A stretch of DNA of 42,973 bases from Allosphingosinicella sp. (GCA_030447665.1 JAUJOJ010000013.1:1-42973); one strand, 5' to 3'; shown: positions 6,648 through 16,208, numbered from the stretch's first letter. Made by a program: numbers and translations. Notes: a model not told the origin generated them from the sequence alone.

Positions 6648-8917
6648 GCATTCCCGGCGCGATGAAGCCGATGCCGCCGCTGCTGAACGCCTCCTGCTTC
6701 AGCTTGGACTGGATCTGCTCGTAGTCGCGCTCCATTTCCAGGAGTGACCGAAGCCCGCGTGTCCGTCAGCGCCCGTTCGAAATGGGCCATCGTCACGGAT
6801 TCGCTGCTGAGCGATTCGCGCAGCGCGGTGAGGCCGGCGCGGCGCACCAGATCCTCGAGGTCCGCGCCCGTGAACCGGTCGGTCCTGCCGGCAAGGTCGT
6901 CGAGGTCGACGTCGGCGGCGAGCGGCATCTTGCCGGTCTGGATGCCGAGGATATGGCGGCGGCCGGCCTCATTGGGCACGGACACGTAGATGAGCTCGTC
7001 GAAGCGGCCGGGCCTCAGCAGCGCCGGGTCGATCAGGTTCGGCCGGTTGGTCGCGCCGATCACCACCACCGACTGGAGCTCCTCCAGCCCATCCATTTCC
7101 GCGAGGATCGTATTGACGACCCGCTCCGTCACCTGCGGCTCGCCGATGCCGCCGCCGCGGGCGGGCACGAGGCTGTCGAGCTCGTCGATGAAGATGACCG
7201 TCGGCGCCACCTGGCGTGCGCGCGCGAACAGCCGCGCGATCTGCTGCTCGGATTCGCCATACCATTTCGACAGGAGGTCCGACGACTTGGTGGCGATGAA
7301 GTTCGCCTCCGCCTCCCGCGCGGTCGCCTTGGCGAGCAGGGTCTTGCCGGTGCCCGGCGGACCATAGAGGAGGAATCCCTTGGCCGGGCGGATGCCGAGC
7401 CGCCGGAAGGCAGCCGGGTCCTTCAGCGGCAGCTCGACGCCTTCGCGCAGGCGCTCGCGAGCCTCGTCCACTCCGCCGATATCGTCCCAGCCGACATTGG
7501 GGGCCTGCACCATCACCTCGCGCATGGCGGAGGGCTGGACCCGCTTCAGCGCCTCTTCGAAGTCGCTGCCTTTGACGGACAGGGTTTCGAGGACCTCCGG
7601 CGGGATCGTCCCTTCCTCGAGGTTGATCCGCGGCATGATGCGGCGAACGGCCTCGATCGCAGCTTCCCGCGTCAGCGCGGCAAGGTCCGCCCCGACGAAG
7701 CCATAAGTGCGCCGCGCCAGCAGGGGGAGGTCGACGCCGCCGTCCAGCGGCATGCCGCGGGTGTGGATGGTCAGGATCTCGCGCCGGCCGCTCTCGTCCG
7801 GAACCCCGACGACGATCTCGCGGTCGAACCGTCCCGGCCGGCGGAGCGCCTCGTCGATCGCTTCGGGCCGGTTGGTGGCGGCGATCACGACCAGGTTCTG
7901 GCGTGGCTCGAGGCCGTCCAGCAGCGTCAGAAGCTGCGCCACCAGCCGCTTTTCCGCCTCGCCCGAAACCTGCCCGCGCTTGGGAGCGATCGAGTCGATC
8001 TCGTCGATGAAGATGATCGACGGCGCGGAATTGGCGGCTTCGGCGAAGATGTCGCGCAGGCGCTTCTCGCTCTCGCCATAGGCTGAACCCATGATCTCCG
8101 GACCCGCGATGTGGAAGAAGCTCGCATCGCTTTCGTTCGCCACGGCGCGGGCGAGGCGCGTCTTGCCGGTGCCGGGAGGGCCGTGGAGCAGCACCCCCTT
8201 GGGCGGATCGACGCCGAGGCGCTCGAAAATCTCCGGGTATCGCAGCGGCAGCTCCACCATCTCGCGCAGCTGATCGATCGTGCTGCCGATCCCGCCGATA
8301 TCGTCGTAAGTGACGTCCGCCCGCCGCGTTTCCGTGGCTTCGGCATATTCGGACCGGAGCTCCACTTCCGTGTTCGCATCGATGTGAACGATGCCCTTGG
8401 GCACGGTCGAGACCACGGTCAGGCGGATTTCCTGAAGTGCATAAGCGGGTGCGTTCAGCATCTGCCGGAGCTCGGCCGGGAATTCGCCGCTCTGCACCTT
8501 CTGCTGGCCCGTCGTCGCCACGACGTCGCCCGCAGTGACGGGCTTCATGCCGAAGCTGCGCTTGAGGGCGCCGGCCGACCCTTGGAGCCGGAGATTGCGC
8601 TGGGCCGGGGCGAAGACGACCCGCTGGGCCGGCTTCGAATCCGCCTTGCGAACGGTGACGAAGTCGCCCGAGCCGATCTCGGCATTGGCGCGCTGGAGCC
8701 CGTCGAGCCGGATGATGTCCAGTCCTTCATCCTCGGGATAGGGATGAACCGCGCGCGCAGGGGTGGTCCGTTTGCCGACCAGCTCGATGACGTCGCCTTC
8801 GCTGAGGCCAAGCCCGCTCATCACCGCCTTGGGCAGCCTTGCGATGCCGCGGCCGCTGTCGCCCGGACGCATATTGGCGACCTGAAGCCGAGTGATGGGC
8901 TTTTCCGCATCCGCCAT
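6610..8917 (-). CDS. CDC48/VCP-like double AAA ATPase
   Basis: About 768 residues, the size of archaeal VAT and eukaryotic p97/CDC48. Residues 1-190 are a CDC48 N-domain (double-psi barrel, [12 protein letters not shown] at 23-33). The first AAA module has Walker A GPPGTGKT at 246-253 and Walker B IIFIDEID at 301-308. The second has GPPGTGKT at 519-526 and VIFIDELD at 574-581. SRH arginines follow in each ([19 protein letters not shown] and an equivalent). Such ATPases unfold or remodel proteins and complexes. The start at 8917 has a GGAG-type site. A one-base insertion near 6738 diverts the frame; the correct tail ([17 protein letters not shown], ending KGGDEA) stops at 6610. The 3' end overlaps the MFS gene. 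Confidence 0.9.
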
Positions 8918-8980
8918 GAAAACTCGTCTCCTTCGGCCCGCAGATAGGCAGCGACAACGGCGCATGCACGGCTAAGGTCC

Positions 8981-9011
8981 AAAAAAAGGGCCGGCTCCGA
9001 GGAGCCGACCC
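8981..9011 (-). terminator. Intrinsic terminator on the minus strand upstream of the CDC48 gene
   Basis: On the minus strand, GGGTCGGCTCC (9011-9001) pairs with GGAGCCGGCCC (8998-8988) and is followed by seven T residues (8987-8981): an 11-bp stem with one G-U pair and a clean U-tract. It faces into the CDC48 gene, so it would stop transcripts started between 9012 and about 9198, where no minus-strand protein is credible. Confidence 0.75.
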
Positions 9012-9090
9012 TGAAAGTTTTAGGAGAGGATGCCTGAAAGGCAGGCCCTTTATCGGAGCCGGAGCTTCATTGTGCAAATGCGAAGAACTA
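8981..9090 (-). ncRNA. Candidate small RNA or transcription attenuator
   Basis: Read on the minus strand, the segment has a 5-bp hairpin (GCCTG/CAGGC with loop CCTTT, 9046-9032), then a pyrimidine-rich single-stranded stretch TCCTCTCCTA (9030-9021) complementary to Shine-Dalgarno sequences, then the terminator at 9011-8981. This hairpin, anti-SD loop and terminator layout is the usual plan of alphaproteobacterial trans-acting small RNAs. It could alternatively be the leader of the CDC48 mRNA, with the terminator as an attenuator. The 5' end and promoter are not clear; 9090 is a guess. On the plus strand the same bases also spell a 25-codon ORF starting at 9030. Confidence 0.4.
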
Positions 9091-9198
9091 TGGTACAGAT
9101 GCAATAACTGCATTCCAGAATGGCGGTAATCCAGGGCAACTTGGCGGGACGTCTTTCGTTGCGGTGCACAAGACCGCAGGGATCTTGAAGAATTTGCT

Positions 9199-10092
9199 AT
9201 GCGAAGGCTGCCTCCTCTCAGCGCCGTGGAAGCGTTCGTTCATGTCGCGCGGCTCGGCTCGGTCAAAGCGGCCGCCGAGGAGCTGTCGCTTTCCTCGCCT
9301 GCTTTGACGCGGCGGATCCAGGCGCTCGAACGCTTCGTCGGTCATCCGCTGTTCGAACGGCGGCATCAGGCCGTCACCCTCAACCCCGACGGCGAGCGGC
9401 TGCTTTCGGAAGTGGTTGCACCGCTCGACGCGCTCGCGCTGGCGATGGAGCGGGGGAGCGGCAACAGCGAGATGATGCGCCTCAGGCTGGCAGTGCCGTC
9501 GCTGTTCGCCTCCCAGCGCCTGATGCCGAACCTCCCGACGCTCCGCGCCCAACATCCGGATCTCCATATCGACATCGACACCGGCGCCAATCGGATCGCC
9601 CGGCTCGACGATGGCCTCGACGCGGCGATTGCGATCACGACCGAAGTCGATCCCAACCTTTATTCCCGCCGCATCGACAGCAATTGCGTGATCGCGATCG
9701 GATCGCGTGAAATGCAGCAGGGGCCCCAGGCCGTCACGAGCCCTGCCCAGCTTGCGGGTGCCACCATCTTCCTCCACCGCGACATGCCGGAAACCTTCAC
9801 CTACTGGCGCGAGGCGATCGGCATGCCGGACCTGCAGCCGGCGGCGACCGATCATTTCGATTCAGGCCAATTGATCCTCGACGCCGCCGCCCAGGGTCTT
9901 GGCGTCGCCTTCATGCTGGAAAGCCACTTGGCCGGATCGAGCGACGACCGGCTCGTGCGGCTGTTCGATCACAAGGTGGAAAGTCCCTACAGCTACTGGT
10001 TCGCCTGCCGCCGCTCCTCGCTTTCGCGCCGGCCCGTGCGGATCTTCCACGACTGGCTGTTCGAAAGCCTTTCGCAGGCCAAGGCGGCTTAG
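9199..10092 (+). CDS. LysR-family transcriptional regulator
   Basis: A 297-residue regulator. Residues 1-60 are the LysR winged helix-turn-helix (LSAVEAFVHVARLGSVKAAA, then SPALTRRIQALERFVGHPLF). Residues about 90-290 are the two-lobed effector-binding domain. The opening MRRLPPLSAVEAF is like the GcvA/AmpR branch. Effector and targets are unknown. It is transcribed away from the CDC48 gene, so the shared 280-base spacer, which includes the terminator at 8981-9011, is a natural place for its operator. LysR proteins commonly bind T-N11-A sites in such spacers, but I cannot single one out. The frame is intact. Confidence 0.9.
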   Translation: MRRLPPLSAVEAFVHVARLGSVKAAAEELSLSSPALTRRIQALERFVGHPLFERRHQAVTLNPDGERLLSEVVAPLDALALAMERGSGNSEMMRLRLAVPSLFASQRLMPNLPTLRAQHPDLHIDIDTGANRIARLDDGLDAAIAITTEVDPNLYSRRIDSNCVIAIGSREMQQGPQAVTSPAQLAGATIFLHRDMPETFTYWREAIGMPDLQPAATDHFDSGQLILDAAAQGLGVAFMLESHLAGSSDDRLVRLFDHKVESPYSYWFACRRSSLSRRPVRIFHDWLFESLSQAKAA

Positions 10093-10117
10093 CCCTCCGG
10101 GCGGGGGTCGCAGGCGG

Positions 10118-10498
10118 CTATTGCTGGTTTTGCGGCAACCCGTCGGCGATGTCGTAATAGTCGCCCTTGTCCGCCACGAAGATGTGGACGTGAAGGTGGG
10201 TCTTGGTCGGAGTGTCGAAGGCGCCCATCGCGACGGCGATCTTGTCCCTCGTCATCGGATCCCAGAACAATGACGTGCCGCAGGTCGCGCAAAAGCCGCG
10301 ACGGACCTGCTGCGAGGAGTGATACCAGCTGATATTGTCCTCGCCGCGGATCGTCACCGCCGATTTCGGCACGTCGGTCGAGGCGAAATAGTGACCCGAA
10401 TGCTTGCGGCATTTCCCGCAGTGGCAGGCGTCGGCCCCCGGCAGATCGCCAGCCACCTCGAAACGGACAGCGCCGCACAAGCAGGACCCTTTGTGCAT
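10118..10498 (-). CDS. GFA / CENP-V family zinc protein
   Basis: A 126-residue protein starting MHKGSCLCGAVRFEV. The cysteine pattern CLCG, CHCGKC and CATCG (about residues 6-8, 31-36, 77-80) is that of the GFA domain (glutathione-dependent formaldehyde-activating enzyme family, Mss4-like fold), which binds structural and catalytic zinc. Activity on S-hydroxymethylglutathione is disputed for the family, so I give no reaction. The upstream extension to 10576 is ignored because homology starts at 10498. The frame is intact. The neighbours are convergent LysR and co-directional SDR genes, with no evident pathway link. Confidence 0.85.
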   Translation of the reverse strand: MHKGSCLCGAVRFEVAGDLPGADACHCGKCRKHSGHYFASTDVPKSAVTIRGEDNISWYHSSQQVRRGFCATCGTSLFWDPMTRDKIAVAMGAFDTPTKTHLHVHIFVADKGDYYDIADGLPQNQQ

Positions 10499-10587
10499 GC
10501 CAAACTTCCTCAGCCTTTTGTGAGCGCTCGAGGCTAGCCAACCGACGCTCAAGGAACAAGCCACGGACCGGATCACCGGTCCGGACC

Positions 10588-11343
10588 CTAAAGCTTCAGC
10601 GACGCGGCGATGCGGCGCATCACCGCGCGCGGGATGAAGCGGTTCGACTGGGCGCTGATCTTGTTGGCGAGGCCGGGGATGACGATCGCCCGGTTGCGGT
10701 CGAGCCCGGCGAGGCCGGCGCGGACGACCGGGCCGGGCGGCCCGATGAAATGACGCAGGCGCGGGTTCCGGAAGCCGGCGAGCGGGCCGAACTCGGTCGC
10801 CGTCGGGCCGGGGCAGAGCGCCGTCACCCTGATCCCGCTCCCTTTCAATTCATGGTGCAAAGCCTCGGTGAAGGAGAGGACGAAGGACTTGGTGGCGAAA
10901 TAGACGGCGATGCGGGGGCCGGCCTGGAAAGCGCCGGTCGAGGCGACGTTGAGGATCGCCCCCTGCCGCCGCTCCCGCATCTGGGGGAGCACCGCGTGCG
11001 TCAGCTCGACGAGGACGCCGATATTGAGATCGATCATCGCCCGCTGCTGATCGATGGGCAGGTCGGCGAAACGGCCGGTGAGCCCCACGCCGGCATTGTT
11101 GATGAGGGTCTCCACGGCAAGGCTGCGCGCCGCGAGCTCGGCCATCAGCCGCCCGGCGGCTCCCGGCGCTGCGAGATCGGCGGTGAACAGGTGGGCCTTG
11201 CCGCCGATCTCCGCCGCGAGCGCCTCCAGCCGGTCCCGCCGCCTGGCCACGAGCACGACCTCGTCCCCGCGCCTTGCGCAGGCGCGGGCGAATTCGGCGC
11301 CGAGCCCGCTGGAAGTGCCCGTAACGAGGGTTACGGAACGCAT
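10588..11343 (-). CDS. Short-chain dehydrogenase/reductase (SDR)
   Basis: A 251-residue classical SDR. The Rossmann nucleotide-binding motif TGTSSGLG is at about 8-15, NNAG at about 86-89, a Ser in the VASTGAF region and the catalytic YFATK at about 150. These indicate an NAD(P)-dependent oxidoreductase. The C-terminal region (LCPGPTATEF) fits the short-chain fatty-acid or sterol-like subgroup annotated as DltE-like, but the substrate is unknown. It starts 5 bases after the stop of the cyclophilin gene, so the two are very probably cotranscribed in the order cyclophilin then SDR. The frame is intact. Confidence 0.88.
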   Translation of the reverse strand: MRSVTLVTGTSSGLGAEFARACARRGDEVVLVARRRDRLEALAAEIGGKAHLFTADLAAPGAAGRLMAELAARSLAVETLINNAGVGLTGRFADLPIDQQRAMIDLNIGVLVELTHAVLPQMRERRQGAILNVASTGAFQAGPRIAVYFATKSFVLSFTEALHHELKGSGIRVTALCPGPTATEFGPLAGFRNPRLRHFIGPPGPVVRAGLAGLDRNRAIVIPGLANKISAQSNRFIPRAVMRRIAASLKL

Positions 11344-11348
11344 CGCGC

Positions 11349-11829
11349 TCAGTCCCTGAGGCTCGCCTTGACGATTTTTCCCGGATTGCGTGGCGGCTCG
11401 CCCTTGGGAAGCGCGTCCACATGCTCCATGCCTTCAACGACATTGCCCCAGACGGTGTACTGGCGATCGAGGAAGCGGGCATCGTCGAAGCAGATGAAGA
11501 ACTGGCTGTTGGCGCTGTGCGGAGCATTGGTCCGCGCCATCGAGCAGGTGCCGCGGACGTGCGGCTCGGCGTTGAACTCGGCTTGGAGGTCCGGCTTGTC
11601 CGATCCACCGGTGCCGGTGCCGCTGGGATCGCCGCCCTGCGCCATGAAGCCCGGGATGACGCGATGGAAGACGACGCCGTCGTAGAAGCCGTCGCTGACC
11701 AGGCTCTTGATCCGCTCGACATGGCCGCCGCAGGCGAGGTCGCCGCCGCAGGCGGATGACGACATCGCCGCCGCCGCCGTCGCCTGCGTCGATCGGCTGA
11801 GGCACCAGGGCTTTGAGTTCGTCGGCCAT
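11349..11829 (-). CDS. Cyclophilin-type peptidyl-prolyl isomerase, frameshifted
   Basis: The main body reads HVERIKSLVSDGFYDG, VVFHRVIPGFMAQGGDP, SMARTNAPHSANSQFFICF and a C-terminal PPRNPGKIVKASL, the cytoplasmic cyclophilin signature including the catalytic Arg of FHRVIPGF and the QFF. It speeds cis-trans isomerisation of X-Pro bonds. The start at 11829 (MADELKALV) is in another frame. The change is near 11740, where a short direct repeat (CGCCTGCGGCGGC-like) occurs twice, which may have caused the error. The N-terminal 20 residues look unusual for the family, so more than one indel may be present. It lies 5 bases upstream of the SDR gene. Confidence 0.8.
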
Positions 11830-11970
11830 ATTCGGTCTCCTTAAGGGTTTGGCCGTGCCTTAGGCATGGTGCCGCGAAGACGCCACCCCGCCTGCGTCAG
11901 AATTGTCGACAGACAAGGCATCCCGGCAAGGAAGCACCGATGGCGCAGCATCGAACGAGCGGAGAGGGCG

Positions 11971-13381
11971 ATGAGCGAAAGCGATCTCGAAACGCCCGGC
12001 GGCGCTTTGGCCGAAGCGCCCGAAGACCGGATGGACGAGGACGACCGGCTGAAGCCCGAATTCGTCCGGCGCGTCACCGAACGCGTCGAAGCCGGCGACA
12101 CCGAAGGCGCCCGAGCCCTTGTCGAGCCGCTCCATCCGGCCGACCTCGCCGACCTGTTCGAGCTGGTCGACCGCGACGAGCGGCGCGAGCTCGCCGCCGC
12201 CTTGCCGATCTGCTCGACGGCGACGTGTTCGCGGAGATGAACGACTGGGTGCGCGACGAGCTGATCGATGCTCTGGAGCCGCACGAAGTCGCGGAGATCG
12301 CCGGCCAGCTCGATACCGACGACGCCGTCGCGATCATCGAGGATATGGAAGAGGACGATCAGCGGGCCGTCCTCCGCGCGCTCGACCCGGACGACCGCGC
12401 CGCGATCGAGGAAGCGCTGACCTACCCGGAGGAATCCGCCGGCCGCCTGATGCGGCGCGACTTCGTGGCGGTGCCCGAGCATTGGACGGTGGGGGTGTCG
12501 ACTATCTGCGCGCCGGCGAGGATCTCACCACCGATTTCTGGGAAATCTACGTGGTCGATCCGCAGCACCGGCCGGTCGGCACGATGCTGTTGAGCTGGAT
12601 CCTGCGGACGCCGCGCAGCTTCGCCGTCGCCGACCTGATGCAGCGCGAGCAGACCTTGATCCCGGTCGACATGGACCAGGAGGAGGTGGCGCTTCGCTTC
12701 CAGAAATACGCGCTCATCTCCGCGGCCGTGGTCGACCAGTCCGGCCGGCTCGTCGGCATGATCACCGTCGACGACGTCGTCCACATCATCCAGGAAGAAG
12801 CGAGCGAGGACGCGCTGCTTCTGTCGGGCGTCGGCGAGGGCGATATCAACGAGCCCGTCATCGACAGCTACAAGAGCAGGGCGCGCTGGCTGATCGCCAA
12901 TCTCGGCACCGCGCTCGTCGCCGCCACCATCATCGGCCAGTTCGAGGAAACCATCTCCCGCATGGTGGCGCTCGCCGCGCTGATGCCGATCGTCGCGGGC
13001 GTCGGCGGCAATGCAGGGACGCAGACGCTCGCCGTCACCGTCCGGGCGCTGGCGACCAATCAGCTCACCCAGTCCAACACGCTTCGTGCGATCACCCGCG
13101 AGATCAAGGTCGCCGTCTTGAACGGCATCACCGTGGCGATCCTGATCGGGATCGGCGTCACTTTATTCTTCTCCAACCCGACACTGGGGCTCGTGATCGC
13201 CTCCGCGATGCTCACCAACATCATCATCGCGGGCCTTGCCGGCGTGCTGGTCCCGCTCGGGCTCGAGCGCGCCGGGGCGGACCCGGCCGTCGCCTCTTCG
13301 GTGTTCGTCACGATGGTGACGGATTCGATGGGATTCCTCGTCTTCCTGGGCCTTGCCAGCGCCTCCGGGATGGTCGGCTAA
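11971..13381 (+). CDS. mgtE: Magnesium transporter MgtE, two frameshifts
   Basis: About 470 residues after joining frames. It has the acidic MgtE N-domain (HPADLADLFELVDRDERREL; LDTDDAVAIIEDMEEDDQ), a CBS pair (YPEESAGRLMRRDFVAV ... VDPQHRPVGTMLL; PVDMDQEEVALRFQKYA, DQSGRLVGMITVDDVVHII) and five membrane segments with the ion-pore signature PIVAGVGGNAGTQTLAV. It is a homodimeric Mg2+ channel gated by Mg2+ binding to the N and CBS domains. ATG 11971 has GGAGAGG in front. The frame breaks near 12210 (LPICSTAT for the expected LADLLDG) and near 12495 (between HWTVG and DYLRAGEDLTTD). The gene is divergent from the cyclophilin gene. Confidence 0.88.
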
Positions 13382-13420
13382 GCTGTTGATCCGCAACCGC
13401 GAATGCGGCAATGCGCAGCC

Positions 13421-13825
13421 ATGTCTTCGCTCAATATCAGCAAGGTCGCTGTCGGCTGCGCGAGCATCGATGCGCTGAGGAAGCGCCAGCAGCTCCGCGC
13501 CTCGAACGGAATGGTGCCGATCACCACGCGTTTCCGGCCGAAGCGCGCGGACGAGCTGATCGGCGGATCGATCTATTGGATCGTCAAGCACAGGATCACG
13601 GCGCGGCAGCGGATTCTCGGGTTTGCCGACAGCGAGGAGCGCAAGACGATCATCCAGCTCGATGCGGAGCTGGTGACGGTGCGCGCGCTGCCGAAGCGGG
13701 CGCACCAGGGCTGGCGCTATCTTGCGGCGGAAGACGCGCCGGCCGATTTCGACGGCTCGGACGACGAGCTCGCCAGCTTTCCGCCGGCGCTGCTGACGAA
13801 GCTTTCAGCGCTGGCCTTGATCTGA
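13421..13825 (+). CDS. DUF1489 family protein
   Basis: A 134-residue protein matching DUF1489, an alphaproteobacterial family of unknown function: KVAVGCASIDALRK, then TTRFRPKRADEL, GGSIYWIVKHRITARQRIL, IQLDAELVTVRALPKRAHQG and WRYLAAEDAPAD. ATG 13421 is preferred over 13403 because family members begin just before the first strand. It lies 40 bases after mgtE on the same strand, so it may be cotranscribed, and its last 21 bases overlap the convergent DUF2807 gene. Intact. Confidence 0.85.
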   Translation: MSSLNISKVAVGCASIDALRKRQQLRASNGMVPITTRFRPKRADELIGGSIYWIVKHRITARQRILGFADSEERKTIIQLDAELVTVRALPKRAHQGWRYLAAEDAPADFDGSDDELASFPPALLTKLSALALI

Positions 13826-14516
13826 TTTCCCGCAGAGGACCTGGCCGGACCCGCTCGACTTCACGGTGCAGGCCGGGCTGCCGATGATTTTGGTGTCGCC
13901 CTGTCCGGTGCTGGTCACGCTGGCGGCGCGGCGGACGGCGACGGCGATCAATCCCGACGTGCTGGCGTTGATCTGAGCGTCTTCCACGCTGAGCGCTTCG
14001 GCGTCGAGGTCGCCCGCCCCCTGGATCGTCGCGCGAAGGCTCTTCGCCTTGCCGCCGACCATGATCTTGCCGGATCCGAGCAGCGCCACGGCCAGCGTGT
14101 CCGCCTCGATCGCGCCGATGTCGATCCGTCCGCTCCCGGACATCGAGGCGTCGAACCGCATCGTCCGCGCCTTGTCGATCGAAAGACGTCCCGAGCCCGC
14201 GAGCGGAGCGCCGCGCAGGGCATGCGTGCTGAGTTGGATGCGGACCGGGCCGGCGCCTTCCCCGGGATATCCGCCCCAGGCTCGAGCGATTGGCGCGGAC
14301 ACGGAGCGTCCGGCCCTGGACGTCGATCGACACCCGCTCGATCGCCGCGTTGGCGCCGCTGACCATGGCCGAGCTCGGCCGGCCGGTGGTCAATACGACT
14401 TGAAAGGGGCCGTCCACCTGGATGCGATCGAAATCGGTGACGGTGTAGCGGCGCTCGGCAGCCGAGGCCGGAGCGGCGCAAAGCGCGAGAAAGGCGGCGA
14501 GCATGATCCTGGTCAT
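13805..14516 (-). CDS. DUF2807 secreted protein (first of a pair), frameshifted
   Basis: A signal peptide (MTRIMLAAFLALCAAPASAA) is followed by RRYTVTDFDRIQVDGPFQVV, the start of the DUF2807 (head GIN) beta-helical domain. The rest (SGSGRIDIGAIEADTLAVAL, LLGSGKIMVGGKAKSL, IQGAGDLDAEAL) has the repeated G-S-G-x-[IL] strands of that family. Frames join near 14290 and the total is about 237 aa. Such proteins are exported and are often adhesin-like or envelope-associated; no activity is known. It is downstream of, and co-directional with, a second DUF2807 gene, 48 bases away, so the two look like a duplicated operon. It ends with a Cys pair (SPACTVKSSGSGQVLCG) that could form a disulfide. Confidence 0.8.
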
Positions 14517-14564
14517 GGTCAGGGATCATGCCGCCGAATCGTTAAGGCTTGCTAACCAAGACGC

Positions 14565-15295
14565 TCAACCGCCGCAGCGGACGCTGCCGGAACCCCTTTT
14601 ATTGACGTTGCACCGGGCGGTCCCGGTGAGGTTCACGTCGCCCGAGCCCATGATCGAGACATTGGCGGTTTCCATCGCGCGGGCACGCACGTCGCCGGAG
14701 CCGACGATGGACACGGAGGCCGTGCGGACCTCCACGCCCTGGAGGTTCACGTCGCCCGAGCCGGCAATGGAGATGTCGGCGCTATCCGCACTCCCCGCGG
14801 CGGTGATGCCGCCCGAACCGGCAATCGAGAAATCCGCGTCGCGCGTTCTCAGGGACCCGATCTGGAGGTCGCCCGATCCCGCGATCGAGGCGGCGAAGCG
14901 GTTCGATTCGACCCGGTCCACCCGCATGTCGCCGGAGCCGGCGATCGCGGCCGCGCGGATCGCGGGCAAGGTCACGTAGATCGTCGTTTTCGGTGTGTCC
15001 CGCTTCCAGCCCGTCGACCAGTTGCCCCGCTCCATGCCGATCTTCAGATTGCTGCCGTCGACCTCGATCTTGAGCCTGTCGAGTGTCTGGAATCCCCCTC
15101 GGCGCGAAGCGAATGGCGCGGGCCGACGGTCACGATCACGTCGTGCGGACCCGCCAGCGACACCGCGTCGAAGCCGGCAAGATCGAAGCTGCGCTGCGAG
15201 CGCTGACCGCCGCCGCCGGAACCCGACTGCGCGTCCGCCGCCATGTTGCAAGCCCCCAAAATCAGCGCCGAAGCAAGAATCAACCCTGTCCGCAT
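14565..15295 (-). CDS. DUF2807 lipoprotein (second of the pair), frameshifted
   Basis: The N-terminus MRTGLILASALILGAC has a lipobox (LGAC), so lipidation at Cys16 and an envelope location are expected. A Gly/Ser-rich linker follows, then RSFDLAGFDAVSLAGPHDVI begins the DUF2807 domain. After a frame change near 15095 the domain continues with eight or so copies of the strand motif [AS]IAGSGD[IVLM] (for example AAAIAGSGDMRV, ASIAGSGDLQI, DISIAGSGDVNL), a right-handed beta-helix pattern. It ends with NKRGSGSVRCGG, like the paralog. Total about 243 aa. The repeated motif is also visible as a degenerate DNA repeat. Confidence 0.82.
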
Positions 15296-15355
15296 GGCCT
15301 CTCTCCCAGCTGTGTTATCGCTACAATACACAGGGGATGAGGCCGCCGCAACATG

Positions 15356-15382
15356 AAAAAGGCGGCTCGTTTCCGAGCCGCC
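15356..15382 (-). terminator. Intrinsic terminator of the CarD-family gene
   Basis: Minus-strand stem GGCGGCTC (15382-15375) and GAGCCGCC (15368-15361) with a 6-base loop, followed by TTTTT (15360-15356). It lies 77 bases after the CarD stop, in the right orientation. Confidence 0.8.
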
Positions 15383-15458
15383 CTCTTGAAAAAGCTCTTC
15401 CCTGGCTTGAACCGTCTTTCCAGCGAAGGGGTGGCCCTTCGCCGGGATGACGATCTGC

Positions 15459-15988
15459 TTAGGCGACCTTCTCCTTGTTGTAGACTGAAGCAGCCTTGTT
15501 CAGGATCTCCAGGATCTTGTCGAGCGCCTTGGGCTCGTCGAGCTGCTCCATCGCCGCCAGCTCACGGGCCAGCCGGCTCGAAGCGGCTTCGAAGATCTGC
15601 CGCTCCGAATAGCTCTGCTCCGGCTGGTCGTCGGCGCGGAAGAGATCGCGGGTCACTTCGGCAATCGACACGAGATCGCCCGAATTGATCTTCGCCTCAT
15701 ATTCCTGCGCGCGCCGCGACCACATGGTGCGCTTCACCTTGGGCTTGCCCTTGAGGGTTTCCAGCGCTTCCTTCATCGTCTTGTCGGACGACAGCTTGCG
15801 CATCCCGACGCTTTCCGCCTTGTTGGTGGGGACGCGGAGGGTCATTTCTCTTTTTCGAACCGGAGCACATAAAGTTCGAGCCGCATTCCGGCGATGTCGG
15901 TGCTCTGCAATTCGATCACACGGCCAACGCCGTGCTTGGGGTATACGACATAGTCGCCAACGTCGAAGCTCAACGCCTTCGCTGCCAT
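15459..15988 (-). CDS. carD: CarD/CdnL-family RNA polymerase-binding regulator, frameshifted
   Basis: About 176 residues, typical of the alphaproteobacterial CarD/CdnL family. It opens with MAAKALSFDVGDYVVYPKHG, the RNA-polymerase-interacting Tudor-like domain (RID), and after RLELYVLRFEKEK the frame is lost because one A is missing from a run (15844-15846). The correct continuation is MTLRVPTNKAESVGMRKLSS, then a helical DNA-binding C-terminal domain (TMWSRRAQEYEAKINSGDLV ... AEVTRDLFR). CarD stabilises the open promoter complex, especially at rRNA promoters, and is often essential, so the break is almost certainly a sequencing error. It is followed by a terminator at 15382-15356 and preceded by fdxA on the same strand. 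Confidence 0.9.
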
Positions 15989-16099
15989 TTATAAACCTTC
16001 CCGTGGGTCGGGCCGCAAGCCGTACAGATCCGCATCCGCCCCATTGAACGCGAGTTCCGTCACGTGAATTTGCGGCGATTGGTCTTTCGATCACCGAGG

Positions 16100-16119
16100 G
16101 CGGATGCGAAGGCATCCGC
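16100..16119 (-). terminator. Hairpin after the ferredoxin gene
   Basis: Perfect 8-bp stem, GCGGATGC and GCATCCGC, with a GAAG tetraloop, 90 bases downstream of the fdxA stop. There is no U-tract on either strand, so it may be a Rho-associated or mRNA-stabilising hairpin rather than an intrinsic terminator. Confidence 0.4.
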
Positions 16120-16208
16120 TACGATGACAATTATATAACAGAGATCAGCACCTGAAGCTACCCTCAAGTGGCGATCACACTCGAAAGACGCCGCTTTTCC
16201 GCGGGCGA

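Noticed and set aside
9030..9107. Plus-strand 25-codon ORF MPERQALYRSRSFIVQMRRT
   Set aside because: The Shine-Dalgarno touches the ATG, leaving no spacing, and the same bases form the minus-strand hairpin with terminator, which is better supported.
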